This document shows positions 30,562 through 42,000 of a stretch of 64,000 bases of DNA, piece by piece. Below the pieces are notes generated by a model. The model saw only the letters and a list, made by a program, of their open reading frames with translations. It ran no database searches and was not told where the DNA came from. Each line of letters begins with the position of its first letter. The first letter of the stretch is position 1. The stretch is from assembly GCA_963678675.1 (NCBI GenBank), contig OY783192.1, positions 20,698,674 to 20,762,673 on the forward strand, read 5' to 3'. The DNA comes from Xiphydria camelus (Eukaryota > Arthropoda > Insecta > Hymenoptera > Xiphydriidae). The translations under genes and the position numbers were made by a program.

Positions 30562-31314
30562 GGCCGGCATTATACTATAAAAGATCATTATTATATTTAT
30601 AAAATATATATTTTGACTAAAAATTTGACTGTGTAATGTAAAATGTAAAGTTCTTTTAGTAAAAGTAATAGGAAATTGCGACATTTTACAAAACTGCGAA
30701 ACAAGACGGGGCTGCGAGCTTATTAACAGCCTACATTCGCCGAACATACCGCTCGCCTCGCCATTGCGACCGATTGCGGGATTAACTCTAAATTTAATTA
30801 GCGCTTCGCTTAGATCGCGATGATTATGAACGGTAAAAACCAATATAGACGTCCGCTTAAGGTGCGATGGAACACTGCTATTATAAAAATTGAAAAATGT
30901 ACTTGTACTATTACATCGATACGTATGGGAATAACGTTCAACTATAACTGAAGAAGTAATGTGTTAACGCTGCATCCGAAGTATTCCTTCAGGATGCACT
31001 CTCGACTTTTGCAAATAATTCCGATGCATTTTAAGAACATTGAAGAAGTTTGCACTTATTTATTTGCCAAAGAAAAATCCACAGCAAATAAACTGCGTTT
31101 TAAGTTAATTACCCGTAATATCGGTTTCAATTTCAATGTATCCAAGGTTATTTGCACTTCGGACGCATCCATTTTTACTGATAATAGTGGTCAAACATTT
31201 GAAACAGTGGAATATATGTACTCAACTTCTTTAAAATAAATGTTATGAAATAAATTTTGTAAAAGATATGACAAAAGATCTTCGTCAAAGATCTTTTATA
31301 GTGCAATGCCGGCC
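30562..31314. mobile_element. MITE with GGCCGGCAT termini, TAA-flanked
   Basis: Left end GGCCGGCATTATACTATAAAAGATC pairs with right end GATCTTTTATAGTGCAATGCCGGCC. TAA lies on both sides (30559-30561, 31315-31317), a duplication typical of PIF/Harbinger-type elements. An internal ORF of 92 codons (30961-31239) is not recognised. Confidence 0.75.
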
Positions 31315-31343
31315 TAAAGCTCGCAACAGACTATGCATGTATT

Positions 31344-31753
31344 CGACGATTGACCGTCTCAAATTTTAATAATAATTTTTTTTAAATAACTACATTCACA
31401 GGCGTGTAGACAGGATTTCATCTAATTTAATTTCTTTTAAATCAACGGCTCGACATTTTTCAATGAAACGAAACATACAGTGTCGAAAAAGTATCAATGA
31501 ACACAGCAAAAAAATTAAATTAATTTTCCCTTTGGTTATCGAGAAATAATTAGTTAACATTATCGAGAGATAATTAATTCCATTTTTTGCTGTATTCATT
31601 GATACTTTCTCCACACTATCTTTTATTTCATTGAAAAATGTCGAGCCCTTGATTTCAAGGAAAATTAGAATACATGAAATCCTGTCTGAACACATGTACA
31701 TTTAATTATTTTAAAAAATTTATAATTATACTTTCAGACGGTCAATCGTCGTC
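31344..31753. mobile_element. Foldback MITE, CGACGATTGACCGTCT termini
   Basis: A near-complete palindrome of about 410 bases. The arms carry CAGGATTTCATCTAATT / GAAATCCTGTCT and a central TATCGAGARATAATTA pair. No ORF is supported. It lies 27 bases after the previous MITE. Confidence 0.75.
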
Positions 31754-31856
31754 GGGTTGTGCTTATTTCGTAGTTACTTTTTTGAACTATCTACCATATA
31801 CATTTAAAAAAATGTCGAAATGACCAGTTACACGACGACAACCTCAATAGCACATA

Positions 31857-32729
31857 CACGGAGAAAAAAAAAGTGAAAAATTCCCCTTTTTTATGGGTAA
31901 CGCTGCACCATTGTGATAATCAATCAGAAATTACCGTGAGATAGGTAAGAAATTATCAAAGGGCTGGAAAATTATTATTCTGAAAAAAGGGAATTATCGG
32001 TGAATTTTCAAACTCCCAGCAAAATAAAATAAAAACTACGCAGCAGTATAATAGTAGCTCTACTGTTTATGGTGAACATACATTCTTCTGCACTGGATTT
32101 TTTCCCTTTTTAGTGGAGAAAATCTTCACCGTCAAGTGTGCTAATGTTACATTGGGTCTTATAGACCAATCAGGATCAAGTATACCGTTGTCCGTAACCC
32201 CATCACAACGGAATCTTAAACAAGATTTGTCGCTAAGGGATTAAACAAGATACTAAAAAGAAGACGTTGCTAAGAGATGTAAACACGGGGAGAGGAGTAT
32301 GGGACATTATTTTTCGTGTGAGAAAATTCATTTCGTCGACGAGATCTATCTTGGAAGGGATTTTCGAATCGTTAACGAAAGTGATAGAGGAAGCTACATC
32401 TGTTAACGAATTACTTTCCGTCCACGAAAAACATTTCTCACGCGTCGAGAATATAGCCTCCCTGACCAATTTGAATCCTTATTGATATTCTTTTTATTGA
32501 GAAATAAATAAATTTATGATTTGTCGTTTTTAGCAAGAAAAATTTACATTTACATGGGTTAAATTTTACTAGTTTATTCATCAAAAATTACTTTTCGATT
32601 TTGATGAAAAAATCTCATTCCAAAAGGGGACAAATTCTACCGTTTGTCCATTCGGTGCATAGTTAGTCAGAAAAATGACACTTTTTCCTCACCTTCTAGG
32701 TTAGAAGTTCTCTTTTTTTTCTCTCCGTG
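31857..32729. mobile_element. TA-flanked MITE with CACGGAGAAAAAA termini (family C, copy 1)
   Basis: TIRs CACGGAGAAAAAAA / TTTTTTTCTCTCCGTG are flanked by TA on both sides (31855-31856, 32730-32731). The interior has overlapping short ORFs on both strands (32233-32485) without recognisable motifs. It shares terminal design with 61718-63658. Confidence 0.72.
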
Positions 32730-33139
32730 TACCCGATTGTTCTGCAATGATATTGAATATCTATGGGCAGCCAACAATATATTGTACAATCATTTTTGCG
32801 CAATAATATTGCACGTCTATTTACCGCTTTAAGGCCGAGACAGACATGGCCGCACCGCGCCCGCAGCGACTGTTGGCCGTGTGTCGGTCAACTGTCGGTG
32901 ACGGCGACGCGAAAAGCCGGTGCCCACATAGCCGCGCCGCGCCCGCACCGTGTTTTTGGCCGTGTATTGGAGGTGCGTCGTACGTACACAACGAAACAGA
33001 ACCGACTAGTCCCTACCTAACCACGCCGACAGCACCGCACCGAGCCCGCACCGTGCCTGACTAGTTTCGTTTACTTTTTGACGGGCGCGGTGCGGTCTCG
33101 AGAGTTAACTTTCGAGTGCAAAGGGTTAATAAAATAATT

Positions 33140-33765
33140 AAATCTATATTTTTATTTTTATAAATGAAATAATCAATTAATTACACTTTTTACATACATA
33201 TATGACTGGTTTCTCTTTCATGCATTTTCCGCAGACAAATTTTTTACAAATTATGCAAGTTTGAGTGGTTTTATTATCCGTGTACCTACAATCTTATTTG
33301 GCATTTCCTTCGTGATTGGGAATTATTGCTTGGGCTGCTTGATGTTCCTTCTTGTAGGTTTTCCTTTTCTTCTTCAAGGAATTCGTAATACTGTGACGAG
33401 TTCATCTGCAATTATCTGCACTTCAATTATTAAAATATTTACACAGTTTTCTAAATTTATTCCTGGAATTTTTTAATTCAAGTTAACTTTAAAACCAATT
33501 ATTTCAGACTTACCAAAAATTCACTTAAACCCTTTTACTTCCAGGCCCCTCAATTGTAACGGGAAACGCTGTCTTGGTATCTTTATTCCAGTTGTTGCCT
33601 GATGGAGTATCCATGCATTGATTTCAGCGAAATCCAGGTTATTGAAAAATACGTGTACAGGCCATCTATTGCATTTTGATTTCACGCTATATTTTCGCGC
33701 CATTTGGTGAACCATATCGACGCGAAATTTAGTCTTATTATAATAACTAATTGTTTCGGGTATTA
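33140..33765 (-). pseudogene. piggyBac transposase C-terminal fragment (left arm)
   Basis: The minus strand encodes the conserved piggyBac block D-M-V-H-Q-M-A-R-K-Y then R-W-P-V-H-V-F-F-N-N-L-D and A-E-I-N-A-W-I-L-H, at about 33715-33600. Downstream comes a Cys-rich tail (T-C-I-I-C-K / C-G-K-C) near 33260-33190, the usual RING-like end. Frameshifts and missing N-terminal catalytic parts make it inactive. Confidence 0.78.
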
Positions 33766-34543
33766 GCTTTCTATTATTTTTGGTTTTTATGCATTTATGT
33801 TTTTAAAACTCAGTATCGTAACTTTTTTTGTGAACTGTAAATAAAATGAGATCATTTATTTTATGGCATTATATTATACATACGTTAAATTGTACATACT
33901 TACTTAGATCCGGGAAAGTTCCTCATTGTCACGGGGTCGAGGAGCGACCAGTACGTTCGAAAACCTCCGAGCGACCGGAACAGCTCGCAAATAAAGTTAA
34001 TGCATTGTTTGTTTTCCCTTACAAATTGGTGAAATTGTATTCATTCTAAACCCACCACACAAGATTAATTTGGCGCGTATAGTCCGTCGCGCAAAGACGG
34101 AACATTGTTTATTAGAATAGGTATTGCGGGAAACGGCTTATTTCGATCCGTCCGTTAATTAATTATTTCCGGAAAAGGGGTACGACGGAACATAGACTCT
34201 AGTCTTTATGACCGTCCCGTCGTTTGACAGAAAGGATCGGAAGCGACGAACCCCGTCCGCGACGGCCCCTGCTACATATGGTCCCTGCCGGGCCGTATCT
34301 TGCCGGGCCGTAGTACAGTTGTTTGAGTGTGTGTATGTACTAGCTATGCTCCCCAAACCCCGGGGGGGTAAGTACCTGGCTCCGCGCATCGGGTCCCAAG
34401 ATCGCCGGGGGTCTTGGCGACACGGTTTTGTCCACGCATTTATGAAAACATTATTTTATATAATACAATATAATATATAGTAATAAAAAGGAGAAGGAAA
34501 GGATTTGATCCAGTCAGTATTTTGACGGGCCGAGCTATAACAC

Positions 34544-35122
34544 CCGAAACAATTAGTTATTATAATAAGACTAAATTTGGCGTCGATATGGTTCACCAAA
34601 TGGCGCGAAAATATAGCGTGAAATCAAAATGCAATAGATGGCCTGTACACGTATTTTTCAATATCCTGGATTTCGCTGAAATCAATGCATAGATACTCCA
34701 TCAGGCAACAACTGGAATAAAGATACCAAGGCAGCGTTTCCTGTTACAATTGAGGGGCCTGGAAGTAAAAGGGTTTAAGTGCATTTTTGGTCGGTCTGAA
34801 ATAATTGACTGTAAAGTTAACTTGAATTAAAAATTCCGCAATAAGTTTAGAAAATTGTGTAAATATTTTAATAATTGAAGTGTAGATAATTGCAGATGGA
34901 CTCGTCACAGAGTATTACGAATTCCTTGAAGAAGAAAAAGAAAACCTTCAACAAGGAACATCAAGCAGCCCAAGCAATAATTCCCAATCACGAAGAAAAT
35001 GCTAAATAAGATTGTAGATATACGGATAATAAAACCACTAAAACTTGCATAATTTGTAAAAAATTTGTCTGCGGAAAATGCATGAAAGAGAAACCAGTCA
35101 TAATATGTAAAAATTGTAATTA
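34544..35122 (+). pseudogene. piggyBac transposase C-terminal fragment (right arm)
   Basis: Mirror copy of the left-arm fragment. Y-N-K-T-K-F-G-V-D-M-V-H leads into R-W-P-V-H-V-F-F, with TAG at an expected Trp in N-A-W (about 34690). The Cys-rich tail ends at the TAA near 35122. It has diverged slightly from the left arm. No catalytic Asp region is present. Confidence 0.78.
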
Positions 35123-35598
35123 ATTGATTATTTAATTTATAAACATAAAAATATGTTTGATTATTTTATTAGAAATAAGAAATTATATTGAGAATTATTT
35201 CCTTTAATGAATTAAGAATTTTTTTCTAAAAATCAACATTTATTTCATAAGAATATGTATGGAAGCTCTTATAGGAAGAACAGATTGAAACTTCGTAGAG
35301 CCGACCGTGCCCGTCAAAAAGTAAAACGGCGCGGTGCGGGCTCGGTGCGGTGGTGTCGGCGCGGTGTCGTTGCGGTTAAGTGGGGACTAGGCGGTTCTAT
35401 TCCGTTCTGTAACTTTCTCACCGTGTGATGGCCAACACTCGGTGCGGGCGCGGCGCGGGTGCGGTGCGGCTATGTCTGTCTAGGCCTTTACCAAAGTTCC
35501 CAGCGTTACCTTCTCCTCCGTCGACGTTCCTTCCCCTCCCACAATCAGGGTGCACCCACGCTATCCCCTCCGTCGACTAAATGCCGCGAAATTTTCGG

Positions 35599-35856
35599 TA
35601 TATAAGGTGAAACCAAGCACTTTGTCGACAATGCACTGTCAAACTTGTCATGTACAAAACTGCGACTCTGCAACTTCGACCGTATTGCTACTAGTCTTGT
35701 GAGTGAAGTGTACAGTTCATTTCAACAACTCGTGGCCGATAGCTTCAAATCTACCTTGTGGAGGACCCCGAGGAGATCCTACAAACTTGATCGCGCGGCG
35801 CCCGATCAATTTACATACATCATTTACATCCATCATCAATAGCATTCATTGTTAAG
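35599..35856 (+). promoter_or_regulatory. Possible TATA promoter and 5'-UTR exon of the PIN/CXC gene
   Basis: TATATAAGG at 35599 is a good TATA box. It is followed by about 220 bases lacking a proper ATG ORF and then AAG|GTAAGT, a consensus splice donor at 35857. The matching acceptor would be TTTCAG at 39032-39037, fifteen bases before the gene's ATG. If so the leader intron is about 3.2 kb and holds several MITEs. Entirely inferred from signals. Confidence 0.35.
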
Positions 35857-37010
35857 GTAAGTGTAATTGCAGTACTGTCTTTTAATGTTAAGATTGTCAT
35901 GTAAATGTCTCAGAATTTTCTGTTTCGTTGTTTATAACATTCGGTAAATGCATGAATGCTAATTCAAAGAATAAGCGGGTTCGAATATCGGAGACTTTAA
36001 AGTTATCGTTCTTTACTTTTGAAAGTTTTTGTTATTTCATAGCTGATATATTATATATTATAAAAATGTTGTAAATGAACACATAACTAAGTCTATAACA
36101 AAATCACCCGGGGGTGAGATGCCGCAGGACGGACACTCCGCTCTATAGAATCACAAACTACAAAAGACGTGATTTCTAGCGCAATCCACAGATAACCTCA
36201 TTTCATATGATTATTTCGATTCAATAGACCGTATAACGGAAAGAATTCAGATATATTTTGAGTCTATACATAAGTAAGCTCTTAGTATATTTTTAAATTG
36301 AAATATTGATTTAAACAAAATTTCTCGTAAAAAAACCTCAAACTAAAATATTGTTTACTGATTAGTAAGGAGAAAACAATTTAGTACATGTGTAATATAT
36401 GTACATATAATTCGAAATTACATCCATTTGAAGGTATTATTTCATGAAGTGACGTAGAAAGTTCGTTTTAATACTTATCGCTCTCGTGATTTATTGCGGG
36501 TTGAATATTTCCTTTTTCCAACAGTTTCCTTAATGTTTATGCAGGTTTAATGAGCTTTGTTTCATATCGCGCTCTCTAACTCTAGACGCGTTTCATATAG
36601 CGTGTCATAACTCTAGACGAGCTGTACTTAGATCGCGATGATAATAATAAACGATAAGAACCGTTACAGACGTCCGCTTAACGTACGACGGAACATTACC
36701 TGACTGAATTTATCATTGGTTTTAACACTTCCGTGTGTCGATACAATGCGAGTCGATATAAATGTAACAGTAGGGCAGAGTGTTATTCAGATGAAGATTA
36801 TTCTTCTTCGCAATTTGCTACATGCTCTACATTGCAAATAAATTTTTTATTGGTCAAGGAAACATCGTCAAGATTTTTTATTGGTCAAGGAACAGTCATA
36901 GAACTAAAGTTGTTCAGTTTTGTACGACGAATATGAATCATTAAAAAAATGGGGGTTCCTATTTAAAAAATCCGTCCCGTTCTCGTATGGCGCTGAAAAC
37001 AAAAATAAAT
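35857..37010. other. AT-rich interior sequence, no gene seen
   Basis: No recognisable ORF. A segment at 36610-36710 (TTAGATCGCGATGAT...CAGACGTCCGCTTAA) is a diverged copy of 30800-30865, so a dispersed repeat is present. Confidence 0.5.
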
Positions 37011-37406
37011 ACGTGTGTGTATAATAACATATAATATAAAACAGTTTTTATAGAAAAATTGTTAGATGTGAAACATCGAAATTCTTCTTTGTAGAAAGTA
37101 TGCGATAGGGAGGAACACGTACGCCAGTGCGCATTTGTATTTATGACTGTGATACTATTAAACAGTACCGATGGTAGAGTTAAGAGAGAGTAAACTAAAT
37201 GCGCTTTTTGAATTAGACACAACGGTTCGTACCGTTTAATAGTCACAGTCATAAATACAAATGCGCTCTGGCGCACGTGTTCTTTCGACGGACGCGTGGT
37301 CCATCCTTCCTATCGCATACTTTCTACAAAGAAGAATTTCGATGTTTCACATCTAACAATTTTTCTATAAAAACTGTTTTATATTATATGTTATTATACA
37401 CACACG
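37011..37406. mobile_element. TA-flanked foldback MITE (family D, copy 1)
   Basis: A 396-bp palindrome beginning CGTGTGTGTATAATAACA and ending with its complement, flanked by TA (37009-37010, 37407-37408). Arms of about 190 bases include CATTTGTATTTATGACTGTGA. Confidence 0.83.
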
Positions 37407-37753
37407 TATTTTGATCTACAACAAAGTATCTTACATCGATGTGGGCCTAAACTTCATAGATAATAAGATAATGGCGATTAAATTTCCTTTCCTGGTGAAT
37501 AAGTTTAGCCTCATATGTTTCTTTGACTTATCAAATATCTATTTATAATCGTGATGTATTATAGATTGTACACACATACGTACCATATGAGGCTAAACTT
37601 ACTTGCCAGTTTTAAACGAGAGTATTCTCGAATCAAGAATATATATTCTTCGACTAAGAATTTCTATTCTGTTTTTCTCAACCGAGATTCTAGACTAACT
37701 CTCGCTAGATTGTTCTCAATGCTGTGTCCACTTGAGTAAATCTAGCTGAAAAC

Positions 37754-37980
37754 GAAAGAACACGTTCGCCAGTGCGCATTTGTATTTATAATTGTGATAC
37801 TATTAAACGGTACAAACCGTTGTGTCTAATTCAAAAAGCGCATTTAGTTTACTCTTTCTTAACTCTGCCATCAGTCGCTGCTCCGTCTCGCGATAAACGG
37901 AATTCGACACAACGGTTCGTACTGTTTAATGGTATCACAGTCATAAATACAAATGTGCACTGGGGCGCACGTATTCTTTC
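37754..37980. mobile_element. Foldback MITE (family D, copy 2, core only)
   Basis: Inverted arms GAAAGAACACGTTCGCC..CGCATTTGTATTTATAATTGTGA and the complement match the inner half of the 37011-37406 element. The outer terminal part is missing. Confidence 0.72.
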
Positions 37981-38495
37981 AACGGATGCGTGGTCCATCC
38001 TTCCTTCTTTTTCTTTCTTTCAAATGCTTATTTTTCAAAATATTGACGTTTATCAATTTAAATGATTCACCCTGTACATATGTCATATCTTCCTGAGAAA
38101 CGAATCTTTATTGCTACTTACTATGAAATATTCCGATAGTACATACATATAAGATCAAAGAATATGAATGATAAAATAGAGTACATAGATATTTACTTAC
38201 TTTATAGGCGAAGTTTCTCTCTCTAACGGCATATATCGAACTTTCAATACATAACCATACGAAACCATAACATCATATTTTAATTATTGTTACAAATATT
38301 AGAAATATAAAATCAGTTCGGGTCCAAGTGGATCGGAAAGACATGAATGTTAAACATTAGACTGATTTAAAAATAAGCTTTTTCCATTACATCTTTGGGC
38401 GGGCATTTTCAACGTTAGTATTTAATGTAACAATGAATATGTCGCCGGGTGCATATTCTCAGTCAATATTTATGGGTGTCTCAATCGCTTTGTTA

Positions 38496-38865
38496 GATTT
38501 CCATTTGAATAATACGGTGAGATTGTTAAATCATTGGTTTAGTGCTAATTCCTTCTACGGTAAAAAAATGTCCCCGTGAAAAATTAGAGAAATGGAGAGT
38601 TGTAGGTGTCATTGACGTAAAGAAATATTATTTTTAATTATTAAATAAAATTAAATGATAAGCACAGGGGAATCAATTGCACAATTTATTCCCCCATCAT
38701 TATCATTTCATTTCATTAAATAATGAAAAATAATAAATCTTTACGTCAATTACACGTAAAACTCTCAATTTTTCTAATCTTTCACGGGGACATTTCTTTA
38801 CCGTAGAAGGAAGTAGCACTACACCAACGATTCAACAATTTCACCGTGTTATTCAAATGGAAATC
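38496..38865. mobile_element. Foldback MITE (family E)
   Basis: A 370-bp palindrome. GATTTCCATTTGAATAA at the left pairs with the complement at 38849-38865, and the arms include CTTCTACGGTAAA and GTCCCCGTGAAA. Centre near 38680. No ORF. Confidence 0.8.
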
Positions 38866-39051
38866 ATACATACATATTTTTGGTTCGACATCGTAAATAC
38901 GTTGAATAAAAAAAATTAGTGATTTTTGGGGTTCCTCCAGTTTGCTTCGCTCAGGCATTTTGCCCCATACTCCAAAGAAAAGCCACATTAACAACGAACT
39001 AACGATTTCATAAGTTTTGTTTCAAATTTGGTTTCAGTTTGGTAGCACAAA

Positions 39052-42000
39052 ATGGAGGTAGATAAGCTATGTACAATTTGTGGCAAACGTTTCGAAATTG
39101 AATCAAACGTAACTTGCGTGCAAATGAAAGGATTGCAATCATTAATAAAAAAAAGTAAGGAAAATGAAGATGGGAAGTGGACGTTGTGGGAAGACAAATC
39201 TTCGATTAAATTTCACATGAACTGTAGAAAGCATTACGCAAAAGCAAAAGTTATTTGCAAAGTATCAACAGACGTTACATCAGAGTTCACCGAGGAGTCA
39301 CCAGCGCAATCGAGTTCAAGCGGCAGTGATTTTAATTTTAAAGATTTGTGTTTCTTCTGCGGCAGTGCATTAGATCGTATGCATAAACGAGTGTGCTTAG
39401 TTACGAATAATGACAGTCAAATTAACATTATTGATACTGCAAGCAGACGAGATGACGATCTAGGAAAGACAGTAATGACTCGGCTATCTGGAGTTTCACT
39501 TGCCGCTGTAAAAGCCTCGTAAAAAAGTGCAGGACTTCTTTCATGCTCTTTTACGAACCCGAAACGCGTATAACTGATGAATTCGCAGACGAATGTTTCA
39601 AAAATATAACGCAGTACATTACAGAAAGTGGAGAATTTAAATTTGCCATGTCTGAAATACGAAACATTATCAGCGCAGACATACTTAGTGATCATGTATT
39701 ATTCAAAAAGTTGAAGGAGAAGTTCGGTGAAGATGTTATTATTGAACGAAATCGTGGTAAAGAGACAATTATTTATTATAAAGTTTTCGATTTATTACCA
39801 ACTCTCAGTGATTGGTATTGCAATCCTAACTCCTTGGATAACCATGTGAAAAAGACATTAGTGACTGTCGCAGCAGAGATTCTTCGAGCCGAAATTGTGA
39901 ACTCTACCTATAGTACTGAAGAATATCCATCACCGAATCAGTTTGTCGATAATGTTGCGTCCGATATTCCAGATTTATTGAGGAGCTTTCTTAATGATTT
40001 GTTGCTCGGGAAAAACGGAAAGGAAGAAGTTCATTCAAAGCGGGACCTTATCGCGCATCTCATTATTTCTATACTACAACCGCATGGCTTCATCTCCACA
40101 TTATTGCTGGCAACTGGTGTTTATATATACAGAAAATCTGGGTCGCGTTTGATTATCGATATTTTATCACAATTGGGCGCATGTGCAAGTTATTATCAAA
40201 TTAAACTGTATGAGGCGTCGGTAATCATGCATCCTCCGACAACGAAGATTGTTGAGGCTTTCGTTCAATACGTATTTGACAACACAGACCACAATGTCAA
40301 CACTTTAGATGGCAAGGAAACATTTCATTGTTTAGGCGGTATAGCTGTTCATACTCCAGACTATGCAGTTTCAAGTGAAGGTGGATCTATGAAGTTAAAG
40401 AGAATGCCATCTGCGTCACAGATTGCAGCTCAAAGAAGAATATCAACAATACCTTGCGGAAAAATGGATCTTGACGTTATGAAAAATGTTGAGTTTATTT
40501 CGACAAAAAAAATGAAGCTCGGAAAGCCACCAGTAGCACCAACAGCGTATATGACATACTTATTAGCAAAAGACTTGGAAATTTGTAACGTTCCATCGTG
40601 GAAAGGTTTCATGGAGATGTTAACAAGTAATGACCTCGATTACTCTGTATCAAATATCACCTGCTTACCCTTCATTAATGAGCCACCCTCAAGCTTATCA
40701 GCGCTTAATACCGCTGTACGATACGCTGCTGATGAAACTCGAAAACTGGAGCAAAAAACTTGTTTCCTTACGTACGATCAGCCTCTCTATTGGAAAACTC
40801 GTTCACTAATTGAATACTCCATTGCTACCGATGGTGACTTGAATAATGTTGTAGTGCTGCTAGGAATTTTTCACGCTCTGATGTCGTATGTGGGTAGTAT
40901 GTGTTATACAATGGCGGATTCTGGGTTGGAAGATCTTTGGTCAGTAGTGTATGCTCCAGACTCTGTTAAAAAGATGTTCACCGGTCACGCGTTCTCGAGA
41001 AACATACGAGCAAATATGTTAACGTATACTTCGCTTGGAATAATGATTTTGAGAACTATGGACATACCTAACGAAGTGAAAGAATGTATCCAAAAATTGT
41101 TCGAAGATCAAGCTTCAGAGATTCCTTCATTAGGAGATTGTAATATTACTGTAATGAAAGAGATAGCTGCTGCATTTGAACAGAAGCTTACCGAGCTAGA
41201 GAATGTTGGTCCGACTGCAAAACTATGGGTACAGTACTTTCGATGCATCACAGTTGTTTTACAAGTTATACAAGCAGAGCGCCTAGGAGATTGGCCACTT
41301 CATCTCCAAAGTATTCAACAAATGCTGCCACTGTTCCATGCAGCCGGTCACTATGCTTACGCAAAGAGTGCCCAAGTTTACCTGCAAGACATGGTCAATT
41401 TAGAGATGACAATGGACGAGGAGGAGTATAAGAAGTTCACAAAAGAAGGATTTTTTACAATTCGCAGATCGGACAAAGCGTGGAGTGGTATTTGGCGTGA
41501 CATGGTTATAGAACAAACGTTAAACCGTTTCTTTGGGACTGATTTAAAGCACGGTAGAGGGGTTACTCCTAGTGTTGTCTCACGGTACTTGCTGTCGATG
41601 CCTTCAGTGTTCAAGGTTATGGAGCGTTTGGAAGATTATATTGGCGTAACATCTGCTACCAGTGAGCAACATGTTGATTGCTCAAAAAGTCGAATACATA
41701 GAGACGATGAAGATGTAAAAAAAATGTTGTTTTGGTTCTCTCAGCATAATCCATTTCAACCTCGGAGTTCGTTGGTTTCTCTCTCAACAGGGATAATTGG
41801 AGGACCACGAATTAATTGTCATCAAGCTATTGAGATCGGACTGCGAGCCATGGAAGCAATGGTAGGCAAAAATGTCGCCAATACTTCACTGTCTGCAATT
41901 CATAAAGTAAAAACTTTAGCGACTGCGAAGAGTGGATTACACGTCAACGACGATGAATTTGTCACGTTAGACACTTATCTCTTATTTCAAAGAATTGCAG

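Larger units (their letters stand above)
32833..35486. mobile_element. Large foldback element with GC-rich ends and inverted piggyBac fragments
   Basis: Ends read GGCCGAGACAGACATGGCCGC and its near complement (35466-35486), with TTAA on the left (32829-32832) and TTTA on the right. The arms (about 32833-33765 and 34544-35486) are inverted copies, each carrying the C-terminal part of a piggyBac transposase. The spacer (33766-34543) has no recognised gene. TTAA is the piggyBac target, which fits. Confidence 0.75.

Noticed and set aside
29930..30602. Two overlapping + ORFs in the GC-rich island
   Set aside because: No start context, domain or repeat support; they may arise from composition.
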